Source: Candidatus Latescibacterota bacterium (GTDB lineage: Bacteria > Latescibacterota > UBA2968 > UBA8231). From it: DNA of 64,000 bases. Position 1 is the first letter of the stretch, and each line of letters starts with the position of its first letter. The notes beneath the pieces were generated by a model that saw only the letters and a list, made by a program, of their open reading frames with translations, made no database searches and was not told the origin of the DNA. The position numbers were made by a program, and so were the translations under genes. Location: contig JAJEGS010000011.1 in the NCBI GenBank assembly GCA_022819745.1, positions 156,338 through 220,337 of the forward strand, in the 5' to 3' direction. Below, in pieces: positions 1 to 8,314 of the stretch.

Positions 1-831
1 TTTGCCGCAGCCTGCAATCGCGGCTTGGCAGCCGCCCACACCTGCTACGCCGTGCTGCTCAACGACGACACCCGCGTCGAGCCGAACTGGCTTGCTCCCC
101 TCGTCGCTATGGCCGACAGCGATCCCCGAATCGCCGCCTGCCAGCCCAAGCTGCGCTCGGCCAGCGCACCTGACCGCTTCGATTACGGAGGCGGAGCTGG
201 CGGCTATATCGACGCCTTGGGGTATGCCTTTTGTCGGGGGCGGCTCTTCGACAGTTGCGAGCGCGACGAGGGCCAATACGACGCGTCCGTGCCGCTCTTT
301 TGGGCTTGCGGTGCCGCTCTCTTTCTCCGAGTTGCCGCGGCCCGCCAAGTCGGATTTTTCGATCCCGATTACTTCATGCACTTTGAAGAAATCGACTTGT
401 GCTGGCGTCTCCAACTCGCCGGCTACCAAATCCGCGCCGTGCCGCAATCCGTGGTTTTCCACCACTCGGGCTTTTCTCAGCCTCCGGCCACCTTCCGCAA
501 GACGTACTTCAACCACCGCAACAGCCTCATCACGCTGTGCAAAAATGAGGGGCTGCGCCGTCTGCTGTGGCTGCTGCCCTTGCGCCTATGGCTGGAAGTG
601 GTGGCCGTGCTCTACTATCTCCGCCGAGGCCGGTGGTCCAGCGCCTTGGCCCCTTGTGCGGCCTTGTTTTGGTTCCTTGTGCATCCGCGCAACATCTATC
701 GCCGTCGCCGCCAAAGCCAAGCCATCCGCTGCGCAGCAGTCGCGCATGACGGCGTCTATACGGGCAGCATCCTCTACCAGTACTTTGTGCGCCGCATTCA
801 GTGCGCCTCCGCGCTCGTGCGCGAGCCATGA
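1..831 (+). CDS. Family 2 glycosyltransferase, 5' end missing
   Basis: The reading frame is open from the first base, so the N-terminus lies outside the window; 276 residues remain. The visible part has the second half of a GT-A fold: the NDDT metal/nucleotide-sugar motif (residues 21-24 of the fragment) and the acceptor-side FEEIDLCWR motif (about 128-136), typical of rhamnosyltransferase-like GT2 enzymes that build cell-surface glycans. A hydrophobic stretch near residues 185-230 suggests C-terminal membrane association. The stop codon overlaps the ATG of the next gene (ATGA), so the two are probably co-translated. The sugar donor and acceptor cannot be read from the sequence. Confidence 0.9.
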   Translation, partial: FAAACNRGLAAAHTCYAVLLNDDTRVEPNWLAPLVAMADSDPRIAACQPKLRSASAPDRFDYGGGAGGYIDALGYAFCRGRLFDSCERDEGQYDASVPLFWACGAALFLRVAAARQVGFFDPDYFMHFEEIDLCWRLQLAGYQIRAVPQSVVFHHSGFSQPPATFRKTYFNHRNSLITLCKNEGLRRLLWLLPLRLWLEVVAVLYYLRRGRWSSALAPCAALFWFLVHPRNIYRRRRQSQAIRCAAVAHDGVYTGSILYQYFVRRIQCASALVREP

Positions 832-1985
832 GCCGCGTCGTTCTCGGCTGCGAACGCCTGCTTGCAGACGCCGACCTGATCCGCGGCCGGCGCGTCGGCC
901 TGATTACTAATCACTCAGGTGTCGATGCACACCTGCAATCTACAGCCGACCGGCTACATCAATCCGATCTCTGTACGCTCGTCGCCTTATACGGGCCGGA
1001 GCACGGAATTCGCGGTGCAGCGCAGGACGGCGAGCACATCGCCCATTCTACCGATGAGCGCACCGGCGTACCAACCTACAGCCTCTACGGCCAAGTACGC
1101 GCACCGGACGCGGCCATGCTCGCAGACGTCGAGCTGATGCTCTTTGACATTCAAGACGTCGGTGCGCGCTTTTACACCTATCTCTACACCATGAGCCTGA
1201 GCATGGCCGCCTGCGCCCAAGCGGGCATACCTTTCCTCGTCCTCGACCGCCCCAATCCCATTGGCGGCCAAGCCATCGCTGGAAATTGTCTCGACCCGGC
1301 GTTTGCCTCTTTCGTCGGACAATATCCAATCCCAGTGCGCTACGGCCTGAGCATCGGCGAACTCGCTCGGCTCTTCAACGAGGAATACGGAATCGGCGCG
1401 GACCTGCACGTCGTCGCCATGGAGGGCTGGCAACGCTCCTTTTACTGGGAGGACACCGGCCTGCCGTGGGTGCCGCCGTCGCCCAACGTGCCCAGCCCAG
1501 AGACGGCGGTGATCTATCCGGGAACCTGCTTCTTTGAGGGGACCAATGTGTCTGAGGGACGGGGGACGGCCAAGCCTTTTGAGCAGTTTGGTGCGCCGTT
1601 TATCGACGGGGCGCGCCTAGCCGATGCGCTCAATAGCCGCGCGCTGCCCGGGGTGGGCTTCCGCCCGGTGTTTTTTCAGCCGACGGCCAGCAAGTACGCG
1701 GACGAAACCTGCGAAGGCGTCCAAGTCCACGTCCCCGATCGCGCAAATTTTGAGCCTGTCGGCGTTGGCTTTGAGGCGCTCGCGACCGTGCGTCGGCTCT
1801 ATCCGCGCGAATTCGCTTGGCGAGTGCCGACCGGTGGCATCCACAACTTCGATCGTCTCGCCGGTACCGACCAAATCCGCTGTGCACTCGACGCGGGAGC
1901 AGAAGTTGCCGAGTTGCTAGCCGTTTGGGACGAGGCGTGCCAGGCCTTTGACGCTATTCGCCGCCGCTACTTGATGTATTCTTGA
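828..1985 (+). CDS. namZ: NamZ/DUF1343 family exo-beta-N-acetylmuramidase-like protein
   Basis: 385 residues in the DUF1343 family, whose studied member (Bacillus NamZ/YbbC, GH171) removes terminal MurNAc from peptidoglycan fragments. Family landmarks are visible: GLITNHSG (24-31), YGPEHGIRG (55-63), then DIQDVGARFYTY, LDRPNPIGG and FEGTNVSEGRGT blocks. The ATG at 828 overlaps the upstream stop; a longer GTG-started version from 801 would add nine mostly basic residues and is less likely. No signal peptide is evident from this start, so a cytoplasmic role in wall recycling would fit, matching mpl elsewhere in the window. Enzymatic specificity is inferred from the family. Confidence 0.88.
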   Translation: MSRVVLGCERLLADADLIRGRRVGLITNHSGVDAHLQSTADRLHQSDLCTLVALYGPEHGIRGAAQDGEHIAHSTDERTGVPTYSLYGQVRAPDAAMLADVELMLFDIQDVGARFYTYLYTMSLSMAACAQAGIPFLVLDRPNPIGGQAIAGNCLDPAFASFVGQYPIPVRYGLSIGELARLFNEEYGIGADLHVVAMEGWQRSFYWEDTGLPWVPPSPNVPSPETAVIYPGTCFFEGTNVSEGRGTAKPFEQFGAPFIDGARLADALNSRALPGVGFRPVFFQPTASKYADETCEGVQVHVPDRANFEPVGVGFEALATVRRLYPREFAWRVPTGGIHNFDRLAGTDQIRCALDAGAEVAELLAVWDEACQAFDAIRRRYLMYS

Positions 1986-1991
1986 ACTCGG

Positions 1992-2020
1992 TTGTCTCGC
2001 CGCGCGATCTTTGTTATCGT
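1992..2020 (+). promoter_or_regulatory. Possible sigma-70-type promoter for yqgE
   Basis: TTGTCT (1992-1997) and TATCGT (2015-2020) are 17 bases apart, followed 33 bases later by the yqgE ATG. The hexamers are only moderate matches and nothing else supports it. Confidence 0.3.
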
Positions 2021-2053
2021 TCACAGCGGCACTCGCTACACCTGATACCTGTC

Positions 2054-2644
2054 ATGCCCGCACCGCTCCAAACCGGCACCCTGTTGGTCGCCACGCCCGC
2101 GCTCGAATCGCTCGCCTTCGACCGCGCGGTCGTGCTCATTACCCACTATAGCGAAACAGACATCACGATGGGCTTGGTGATTAACCAGCCCCTCGGCAAG
2201 CGGATCCAGCGCTATGCGACTGATTCCCTGCAACAACTCGCGGGTGGCGAAGATGCGTGTGCAGAGTTGGGGCGGATATTCTATCAGGGGGGGCCAGTGC
2301 ATCAGCGCTATCTTTTCTTTTTGCACCGGCTCGACGGCTTAGTCGAAGGGGGGACGAAAATCCTCGACGGCCTCTATCTGGGTGGCAACCTCGATACCAA
2401 GTACGCTGAGGCCGATATCCTCCAACCCGCCGCGCCGCGGCTGCGGTTCTACTTGGGCTATGCCGGCTGGGAGCCGGGCCAACTCGAGTCCGAGATTAGC
2501 GCTGGCACTTGGTTTTTGGCCCCAGGCGACCCCCAATTGGTCCTCGCGTCCACGCCCGAAACCATGTGGCAAGCAGTGCTCCACTCCATGGGGGGTAAAT
2601 ATCGCCCCATCTCCGTGTTCCCCCAAGACCCGTCCGTCAACTAA
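2054..2644 (+). CDS. yqgE: YqgE/AlgH (UPF0301) family protein
   Basis: 196 residues with the full UPF0301 pattern: GTLLVATPAL near the N-terminus, VVLITHYSE, GLVINQPLG and the later FYQGGPV and YAGWEPGQLE blocks. The family is widespread in Gram-negative bacteria; AlgH was named for an effect on alginate regulation but its biochemical role is not settled. I chose ATG 2054 because the family starts just before GTLLVATP; an upstream in-frame TTG at 1982 would overlap the previous stop and add 24 unmatched residues. The gene ends directly against the convergent phytanoyl-CoA dioxygenase gene, with no base between the two stop codons and no terminator hairpin. Confidence 0.9.
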   Translation: MPAPLQTGTLLVATPALESLAFDRAVVLITHYSETDITMGLVINQPLGKRIQRYATDSLQQLAGGEDACAELGRIFYQGGPVHQRYLFFLHRLDGLVEGGTKILDGLYLGGNLDTKYAEADILQPAAPRLRFYLGYAGWEPGQLESEISAGTWFLAPGDPQLVLASTPETMWQAVLHSMGGKYRPISVFPQDPSVN

Positions 2645-3628
2645 TTAGCATACCATGCCCCGCTTGGCGCGGATGCCGTGCGCGGGTGGGTCGTCGCCGA
2701 TCCAGCGCTCGTCTATTGGCTCGTGGGAAAGCTGATAGCGCGTATCGGAAGACAGGCGAATGCGGTCCGTCTGGTTGTCTGAGCTAGCGTGCAACAGGTA
2801 CATGCAGAAGACCAGCAAATCTCCCATCTGGTACTCGGCCGTCAACCAGCGGCCCTGTAGCTTTTCGCGCACGGCAATCGCGTCGTGTGAATAGGCCCCG
2901 GACGAGTTCCAGCGAATTTGCTCGCGTTCTTCTTGGGTAAGTTCGCGGCCTTGCTGCTGAGCAGCCGCGACGATTTGGCGTGCGGTAGGGCCGTCGTTTT
3001 CGCAAAACGCATCTACATCGGTCTGGCCGTAGCCTTGTTTCAGAGATTCGTTCTTGTGCGACCCCTCCAACACCATCAGCCCGCCCATCTCGTAGGGCAC
3101 GTCGCTGAAGGGCGTCCACGACGTATAGAGCGCCTTAGTCCCTCGGCCCATATAGACGATGTCGCAATGCGGGGTCGTCGCCGTGTGCGTGCCCGGCTGC
3201 TTGGCGCGGAACCAAGTGTAGTCGTAATGCCTAACCGGGCCGCCTAAGAAGAACTCGTAAAAGTCCATCATCGGGCCATCGTGGAGAACCTTGTCTAACG
3301 GCGGATTGTTGCGCGCTAAAACGGGCATAAAAGGGCCAGTGGCCGCCGGATTGACCGTCTTGCCCGTGGCCACTACGCCTTCCATGGGCGGCCGCGCTGG
3401 GTCTAGCACTCCAGCCTTGAAGAGGCGATCGCACAATTCGGCCCGCGCCGCCAACACGTCGCGCCGGTCCAAATACCTTGGCAAAAACAAATATCCGTCT
3501 TCTTCCATCCGCTCCCAGAGCGCGTCTCGATCATTAATTATATCATCCGAGCGGCGGAGTTCGCCCACCTGATCCATGGCGATCGGCTTGCCGCTATACG
3601 TGAGTTGAGGTATAGTTGCCGTAGTCAT
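2645..3628 (-). CDS. Phytanoyl-CoA dioxygenase family Fe(II)/2-oxoglutarate oxygenase
   Basis: 327 residues. The facial-triad ligands are visible as HCD (His154, Asp156) and the distal His280 in LLHASSDNQTDRIRLS, with Arg291 as the likely 2-oxoglutarate anchor, so the enzyme should be catalytically competent. The family hydroxylates very varied substrates (fatty acyl-CoA, small metabolites, natural products), so the substrate is unknown. ATG 3628 is preceded by AAAGGA at suitable distance. The gene is monocistronic and diverges from the carboxypeptidase gene across a 194-base gap. PhyH proteins are often greatly expanded in sponge-associated and Latescibacterota-like genomes. Confidence 0.9.
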   Translation of the reverse strand: MTTATIPQLTYSGKPIAMDQVGELRRSDDIINDRDALWERMEEDGYLFLPRYLDRRDVLAARAELCDRLFKAGVLDPARPPMEGVVATGKTVNPAATGPFMPVLARNNPPLDKVLHDGPMMDFYEFFLGGPVRHYDYTWFRAKQPGTHTATTPHCDIVYMGRGTKALYTSWTPFSDVPYEMGGLMVLEGSHKNESLKQGYGQTDVDAFCENDGPTARQIVAAAQQQGRELTQEEREQIRWNSSGAYSHDAIAVREKLQGRWLTAEYQMGDLLVFCMYLLHASSDNQTDRIRLSSDTRYQLSHEPIDERWIGDDPPAHGIRAKRGMVC

Positions 3629-3745
3629 AGGTCGTCCTTTCTAAGTCTAAAATTACGCTGCTGGTCCTCGTAAGGAAACACCCATTGACCAAAAGGGTGG
3701 AATAACGTCCCCCTCTTTGAGCGAATGAGCGGAGCAACATCTTGA

Positions 3746-3774
3746 TTGACCTAACGTGCCTTAATTATTACATT
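3746..3774 (+). promoter_or_regulatory. Putative promoter of the D,D-carboxypeptidase gene
   Basis: TTGACC (3746-3751), a 17-base spacer and TACATT (3769-3774), about 48 bases before the ATG at 3823. It lies in the divergent gap between the dioxygenase and carboxypeptidase genes. Confidence 0.5.
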
Positions 3775-3822
3775 TAGGCCCATCCCCAATACTCCCTATT
3801 GGCTTTTTGAGCGAGAAAAATA

Positions 3823-4953
3823 ATGTACATTCGTTCGCTATGCGTTGCCGTATGTTTATTCTGCGTACCGTTGCAAGCTGCCGACTTCGACCCCGGCCAG
3901 AGGCCGCCGTATGCCGCTGCCCTCTTGCTCGAAGCCGAAAGCGGGACCGTCCTTTTTGCCCATCACCCAGACAGACAGCGCTCGCCAGCCAGCACCCAAA
4001 AGCTGGTGCTCAAACTGGTGGTCTTGGAAATGGTCAAAGCCGGCGAGATCTCATTAGAGGATTCGGTCTGGGTTTCCCGTCGTGCGGCGCGCACCGGCGG
4101 CTCTCAGGTTTTCTTGAAGCAAGGCGAGGTCTTTACACTGCGAGAACTGATGGAGGCTGCGGCCATTTCCTCGGCTAACGATGCTTGCGTTGCCATTGCC
4201 GAGCACGTCAGCGGCTCGACCTTCGGCTTTGTCAGGCTGATGAACAAGCGTGCCCGAAGCCTCGGGATGCACGACACGCGTGTTGTCAATGTCCACGGCC
4301 TCGACAACACGCCACGCGGCAAGGGCAACCTAAGCACGGCCTACGACCTCTCCAAAGTCGCCCGCGAGCTCATCTTGGGCCACCCGGAGACTCTAGAATG
4401 GTCATCTACCCGCCGCAAGCCTTTCCGCAACGGCAACTTCACGCTTCGCGCCACCAACAAGCTGCTGGGGCGGTTCCGAGGGCTTGACGGGCTAAAAACT
4501 GGCTATACGCGGCGCGCCGGCTCCTGCCTCGTTTCCACGGCCATGCGCCACGACATGCGCCTAATCTCCGTAATTTTGGGAGCCTCCTCTGCGAGCGCCC
4601 GCAACCGGGAGACTCGCCGCCTGCTAACTTGGGGCTTTGAAAACTTCTCGCGCGTGCCCATCGTCGAAACCGGCGAGCTGATGGGCAAGGTCGCGCTCAA
4701 CTGGGGAATAGAGCCAGAAGTGCGCGTCTTGGCCCAAGACACCATAGTCGCCGTGCTTACCCCCGAACAGGAGAAACAGCTCGTCCACCACCTAGAGCTG
4801 CCCGAGGAATTTCCAGCACCGGTCGCGGCCGGAACTGAAATGGGCAAGCTGCGAGTCTCGCTGGGCGACAGCCTACTGGCCGTGGTGCCCATCCACGCTG
4901 AAAAGAGCATCGACCGCATGGGGCTGTGGGACAAGCTAATGACGTATTTTTAA
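3823..4953 (+). CDS. dacA: D-alanyl-D-alanine carboxypeptidase (PBP5-like, peptidase S11)
   Basis: 376 residues. A signal peptide runs to about residue 20 (hydrophobic core, cleavage near LQA-AD), placing the enzyme in the periplasm. All three penicilloyl-serine transferase motifs are present: S57-T-Q-K60, S117-A-N119 and K225-T-G227. It should trim the terminal D-Ala from muropeptide stems. A C-terminal PBP5 accessory domain follows (about 275-365). The last residues could form a short amphipathic membrane anchor, as in PBP5/6, but this is not certain. It converges on rlmH with six bases between stops. Whether it matches dacA, dacC or dacD of other species cannot be decided. Confidence 0.93.
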   Translation: MYIRSLCVAVCLFCVPLQAADFDPGQRPPYAAALLLEAESGTVLFAHHPDRQRSPASTQKLVLKLVVLEMVKAGEISLEDSVWVSRRAARTGGSQVFLKQGEVFTLRELMEAAAISSANDACVAIAEHVSGSTFGFVRLMNKRARSLGMHDTRVVNVHGLDNTPRGKGNLSTAYDLSKVARELILGHPETLEWSSTRRKPFRNGNFTLRATNKLLGRFRGLDGLKTGYTRRAGSCLVSTAMRHDMRLISVILGASSASARNRETRRLLTWGFENFSRVPIVETGELMGKVALNWGIEPEVRVLAQDTIVAVLTPEQEKQLVHHLELPEEFPAPVAAGTEMGKLRVSLGDSLLAVVPIHAEKSIDRMGLWDKLMTYF

Positions 4954-4959
4954 GTGCGG

Positions 4960-5388
4960 CTATTTGTGGTACCGCCCGCCGCTTAAAATGTCAAAGGACC
5001 GATACAAGGCTTCCAACAACAGCAGACGCGCTAGCTGGTGAGAAAAAATCAGCGGCGACAGCGACCACTGCTCTTGTATTTGAGATTCTACCCCCGCCGG
5101 CATCCCCTCAGCCCCTCCGATTACCAGCACTAGGTGCGAGCGGCCTTGATTCATCAGCCGCTGGAGCCGTTGCGCCAACTGCTCAGAAGTAAACTGTTCC
5201 CCTTCCACGTATAGCCCGATGACATACGTCCCTTTCAACAGCCGGTTCGGCAGGCCGCTCCGCGCCTTGCCTGGACAGAGCGCGACCCGCGCCTGCCGCG
5301 AGAGCCGCTTGATATACTCCTGCTCGGCGGCTTCTAGCGCTGAGTTGCGGTGTTTCTCGTAGGAGATAATGCTGATCTGCATCGGCAT
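4960..5388 (-). CDS. rlmH: 23S rRNA (pseudouridine1915-N3)-methyltransferase RlmH
   Basis: 142 residues, the usual SPOUT-class RlmH length. The knot region shows LVIGGAEG and the C-terminal block with HQLARLLLLEALYRSFDI and SGGRYHK, matching the conserved cofactor and dimer elements of the family (normally ..GxPYHK). It methylates N3 of pseudouridine 1915 in helix 69 of 23S rRNA on assembled 70S ribosomes. The ATG overlaps the stop of the upstream oxidoreductase gene (TAATG), so translation is probably coupled. A second Met two codons later is a possible alternative start. Confidence 0.95.
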   Translation of the reverse strand: MPMQISIISYEKHRNSALEAAEQEYIKRLSRQARVALCPGKARSGLPNRLLKGTYVIGLYVEGEQFTSEQLAQRLQRLMNQGRSHLVLVIGGAEGMPAGVESQIQEQWSLSPLIFSHQLARLLLLEALYRSFDILSGGRYHK

Positions 5389-6440
5389 TAGTAGTGATCT
5401 GGCGCAATCGACAAGGCCCGGTTCTCCAGCGGCAAGGCCACCCGCGCCCCACCCTGCCGATGCGACTCGACGATTGCGAAAATTAGCTCTTGGCTGCGAC
5501 AGGCGAGCGTTAGATTGCCTTGCGTATCGCCGTCCTCGTCGATTGCCCGGACGATGTCCTCCATCCCGCGCAGCGTGCCGCTCTCAATGATGGCTTCGGG
5601 CGCAGCTACCGGGCGCAACTCCCCGTGCTCGTCTTTCTGGCGCAGGCTATAGCCCATCCCATTGCTCAAGGTGCGTAGCTGACCCTCGGTGCCGCTGATT
5701 TCAAATTCCCAGCCGGGCGTGCCCACTAAGTACGAGTGAATCCCGTTTTTGAACTTTACGTATCCATTGGTGATCCTCGGATCTATAGTCAGCCGGTCGC
5801 CCTCCCAATCTGCGGCCTCTGCTTGTACCGTCCCCTGCGCGAATTCCGCCTCCGAGTCCAGCGCGAAAAAGAGCATCATGTCGGCCGCGTGCGTGTGCCC
5901 CCATTGCGCCACGCTGATCCCGCAGTTTGCCACAACCGCCTGCACCTCGCCGATGTCGCCGCGCTCGATCATGGCGCGCGCATCGCGGTAGAGCGCGGCA
6001 TAGCGCCGTTGCGTGCCGTAGTTGAATTTGACGCCTCGCGGCAGGCAGGCTTGCAGCATGGCGTCCATCTCGTGCACGGCGTTGCACAGCGACTTCTCGC
6101 AGTAGATGCCTTTGACGCCAGCTTCGGCCGCGAAAATCACCTGCTCGGCGTGCGGCCCCGGCCGGGTGGCAATGCTGACCACGTCGAGGTTTTCGCGCTC
6201 GATCATTTCCCTATAATCGGCATAGGCTCGTTGGGCTCCGTAGCGGTCGCGGATGCGTTCGGCCTTCTCCGCGATCGGGTCGCAGACGGCGACCAGTTCC
6301 ATGCGCTCGCAGGCGACGATTGCCGCGGCGTGCGAATACGGCAGAAAGAGCTGGGCATTGGGGCCGCTTTTGACTTCGTCGTCGATAGTGGCACCCATGC
6401 GTCCGCAGCCGATGAGTCCAACTCGGTAGGTAGTGGGCAT
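5388..6440 (-). CDS. Gfo/Idh/MocA family NAD(P)-dependent oxidoreductase
   Basis: 350 residues. The N-terminal Rossmann fold is marked by GLIGCGRMG (8-16). The nucleotide-domain motif is E115-K116-S rather than the usual EKP. A C-terminal alpha/beta sheet domain follows. Members oxidise or epimerise sugars, inositols and related polyols; the substrate is unknown. ATG 6440 is chosen because AAGGAGAG lies seven bases upstream; an in-frame TTG at 6461 would include that ribosome-binding site in the coding region. It is transcribed away from tRNA-Val and is translationally coupled to rlmH. Confidence 0.92.
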   Translation of the reverse strand: MPTTYRVGLIGCGRMGATIDDEVKSGPNAQLFLPYSHAAAIVACERMELVAVCDPIAEKAERIRDRYGAQRAYADYREMIERENLDVVSIATRPGPHAEQVIFAAEAGVKGIYCEKSLCNAVHEMDAMLQACLPRGVKFNYGTQRRYAALYRDARAMIERGDIGEVQAVVANCGISVAQWGHTHAADMMLFFALDSEAEFAQGTVQAEAADWEGDRLTIDPRITNGYVKFKNGIHSYLVGTPGWEFEISGTEGQLRTLSNGMGYSLRQKDEHGELRPVAAPEAIIESGTLRGMEDIVRAIDEDGDTQGNLTLACRSQELIFAIVESHRQGGARVALPLENRALSIAPDHY

Positions 6441-6463
6441 TTTGCTCTCCTTTTCGCGCAATG

Positions 6464-6492
6464 TTGACGCAGTTGGTATGCGAGGATATATT
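6464..6492 (+). promoter_or_regulatory. Putative promoter of tRNA-Val(GAC)
   Basis: TTGACG (6464-6469), exactly 17 bases, then TATATT (6487-6492). The tRNA begins 30 bases downstream, consistent with a short leader. Confidence 0.6.
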
Positions 6493-6521
6493 ATCGACCC
6501 GTCTGCAATTAGACAACACGA

Positions 6522-6598
6522 GGGCGATTAGCTCAGCTGGCTAGAGCGCCTGCTTGACATGCAGGAGGTCCGCAGTTCAAGTCTGCGATTGCCCACCA
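6522..6598 (+). tRNA. tRNA-Val, anticodon GAC
   Basis: 77 nt cloverleaf with encoded CCA. Acceptor GGGCGAT pairs with ATTGCCC. The D arm is GCTC/GAGC, the anticodon stem CCTGC/GCAGG with loop TTGACAT giving anticodon GAC (codon GTC), and the T arm CGCAG/CTGCG with TTCAAGT. It differs mainly in the anticodon arm from the tRNA-Val(CAC) at 28977, so the two are probably duplicates that diverged. It marks the left edge of the accessory block. Confidence 0.95.
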
Positions 6599-6604
6599 TC
6601 TTCT

Positions 6605-6635
6605 AAGCCCCTGACTTTTCAGGGGCTTTCTTTTT
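6605..6635 (+). terminator. Rho-independent terminator after tRNA-Val
   Basis: A perfect 10-bp stem (6605-6614 with 6619-6628), a four-base loop and a T-rich tail (TCTTTTT) follow the tRNA by six bases. Confidence 0.85.
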
Positions 6636-6686
6636 ATCCGCTTGTTTTTGTTTCTCAGCGCACAGTGGAACTGGCGGGAGATTAGA

Positions 6687-7310
6687 ATGAGGACATTCGG
6701 TCGAGGTGACCAGGTTGTATGGCGCTCGCTTCCGGAAGGGAATGTCGGCTATGTCTTTCCTGCTACGATAGTCTGCGACGACGATGATGTGATCGGGCTG
6801 TTCCAGCACACGGGAAGCATCTGCAAAAAACGGACAGGGAAACGAGGTGGCCCAGGCGGAAGAAACATGCTTCCGGGTGGGTGGGACGGTGGCTACTCAG
6901 ATAGAGAATGGACCGGCAGAAGCAATTTGCACCTCCACAAGATGGGATCCGGTCACACCGTTATTCGCTCGTGGGATCCGGATCAGCAACGCTTCGCGGG
7001 ATGGTATGTAAACCTCGAAGCGGAGTGGGTTCGCACGCCCATCGGGTTCGATACTCGGGACCTGATTCTGGATGTGACAGTCGCTGACGATCTGTCCTCT
7101 TGGTGCCTAAAAGATGAGGACGAGCTCCAATGGGCTCAGGATGAAGGCATTGTATCTGCTGATGAGGCCTTATTTGCTAAGTCGGAGGCCAACACCGTCA
7201 GAGAAGCCCTCAAGAATCGCTCTTGGCCATTCTTCGAGGACTGGTCTGGGTGGCAACCAGATCCCGACTGGCCAGTCCCTCTTGTTCCATGCGACTGGGA
7301 TAAACACTGA
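6687..7310 (+). CDS. DUF402 (FomD-like) domain protein
   Basis: 207 residues. The FAGWYVNLEAEWVRTPIGFD block followed by TRDLILDVTVADD, WCLKDEDEL and an acidic region (residues about 110-170) is characteristic of DUF402/FomD-like proteins. These are beta-barrel metal-dependent nucleotide or phosphoester hydrolases (FomD acts on a CMP-phosphonate in fosfomycin synthesis; others act on nucleoside diphosphates). ATG 6687 has GGGAG seven bases upstream and is preferred over an ATG at 6642, which lies close to the tRNA terminator. It is the first gene of the accessory block and is followed by an attC-like repeat. The substrate is unknown. Confidence 0.8.
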   Translation: MRTFGRGDQVVWRSLPEGNVGYVFPATIVCDDDDVIGLFQHTGSICKKRTGKRGGPGGRNMLPGGWDGGYSDREWTGRSNLHLHKMGSGHTVIRSWDPDQQRFAGWYVNLEAEWVRTPIGFDTRDLILDVTVADDLSSWCLKDEDELQWAQDEGIVSADEALFAKSEANTVREALKNRSWPFFEDWSGWQPDPDWPVPLVPCDWDKH

Positions 7311-7336
7311 CCATTTAAGTATTAGTGGTGGCAATC

Positions 7337-7432
7337 GTATAACAGCAGCGTTCCCGGCTCCGGCCTTTCCACCTTCGCCCAACCGCTGCGCGGTTCGGGA
7401 ACGCGCGGACCATTAACTGAAATCCGTTATTA
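7337..7432 (+). other. attC-like recombination site 1
   Basis: Nested inverted repeats fill the gap after the DUF402 gene. The outer half-sites are GTATAAC (7337-7343) and GTTATTA (7426-7432), approximating the R''/R' core sites. A perfect 9-bp arm joins 7348-7356 (GCGTTCCCG) and 7396-7404. An inner hairpin pairs AACCGC with GCGGTT around a TGC loop (7381-7395). The right side reads TTAACT-7 bases-GTTA, close to the L'-spacer-R' arrangement of aadA-type attC. The next ATG is 32 bases past the putative G/TT crossover. The arms are unequal in length, which lowers certainty. Confidence 0.5.
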
Positions 7433-7457
7433 TCAACCTCACAGCGAACGGAAGCAG

Positions 7458-8192
7458 ATGACAGATACCGTATTGGATCGCTCTGTCGCCGAAGTGGTTG
7501 CCAGACTAAAAGACAAAGGCTTGATTTCGCTATACCTATGTGGTTCATTCGGCACTCAAGACGAACTCCCTTCAAGCGATGTTGATCTCCTATCGGTTGT
7601 CAAGGATGATTTTGATAGCAGAGAAGCAGCAGATGTGGATGCCTATCTTCGAACAGAATTCACCAGTCAAACAGGTATAAAAGCTTCATTAGCACGTATT
7701 ACACTATCCGAGTTGGCCGGTGATATGGAAAGAGATCAATTCATACCTTTACCGCTTTGGGTGAAACAGTTCCCATTTTTCAGACGAGTATGGGGGCAGC
7801 ATATCGATCTGGCAGCTCTTAAAGTAGAACGTTGGTCACTAAGCGAGGAGGCACGGCATCTGATTGAACAAATTCAGAGAAGTATTCATAGCATAAGAAG
7901 AACGAATGGTACAGGTAAATTGAGGGCACCAGGGTTTGCAAAGATGATCCTTCATCTTGCGTTTGTGGAAGTAGAAGCTGAATATGGTCTTCCATTCGAT
8001 CCATCTTATAAGAAATTGGCCCAATCTTTGGGTCATGTTGGAGATCATATTGTGCATCACGCCTTCGCTGTGCGCACCTCACGCATTGATACTGTAGATG
8101 CGTTTCTTGCATTGTGTGAAAAAGCAGAAGAATACGTTAATGCTATTGAAAAAAGGCGGAAATCGTGGAACGGATATAAAGCGCCATGCTGA
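7458..8192 (+). CDS. Nucleotidyltransferase-fold protein (MNT/ANT type)
   Basis: 244 residues. The N-terminal nucleotidyltransferase signature is G29-S30 followed by D41-V-D43 (GSFGTQDELPSSDVDLL), as in aminoglycoside nucleotidyltransferases and MNT proteins. A mostly helical C-terminal half (about 130-240) may be the substrate or HEPN-like domain. It should transfer a nucleotide from NTP to a small molecule or protein; the target is unknown. GGAAG lies just before the ATG. It is among the most A+T-rich genes in the window, suggesting transfer. The stop codon overlaps the ATG of a HAD hydrolase remnant, and no attC-like site follows, so its 3' junction looks rearranged. Confidence 0.82.
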   Translation: MTDTVLDRSVAEVVARLKDKGLISLYLCGSFGTQDELPSSDVDLLSVVKDDFDSREAADVDAYLRTEFTSQTGIKASLARITLSELAGDMERDQFIPLPLWVKQFPFFRRVWGQHIDLAALKVERWSLSEEARHLIEQIQRSIHSIRRTNGTGKLRAPGFAKMILHLAFVEVEAEYGLPFDPSYKKLAQSLGHVGDHIVHHAFAVRTSRIDTVDAFLALCEKAEEYVNAIEKRRKSWNGYKAPC

Positions 8193-8311
8193 AAGCCATT
8201 CTTTGGGACAACGACGGCGTCTTGGTCGATACCGAAGGCCTGTACTTCCAGGCCTGTCGCGAAACCTTGGAACGCCTCGGCGTCCGCCTGAGCGAAGCCC
8301 GTTTCATCTGA
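8186..8311 (+). pseudogene. 5' remnant of a HAD-superfamily hydrolase gene
   Basis: An ATG frame of only 41 codons starts with motif I of beta-phosphoglucomutase-like HAD phosphatases: ILWDNDGVLVDTE (residues 5-17), followed by the first cap helix (QACRETLERLGV). It stops at TGA 8309-8311, leaving about one sixth of a normal 210-230 residue enzyme and no motifs II-IV. Codons are G/C-ending, like the core genes and unlike the flanking cassette genes. It begins inside the last codons of the preceding gene and ends three bases before the kinase gene, so it may still be translated and couple the two. Confidence 0.75.
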
Positions 8312-8314
8312 TCC

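Noticed and set aside
2..910. 302-codon frame overlapping the glycosyltransferase and NamZ-like genes
   Set aside because: Its protein is Ser/Pro/Arg-rich low complexity with no motifs, while the other frame shows a clear GT2 enzyme.
5736..6467. Long open frame on the plus strand opposite the Gfo/Idh gene
   Set aside because: It has no ribosome-binding site or recognisable motif and mirrors a well-supported oxidoreductase gene; long antisense frames are expected in G+C-rich DNA.
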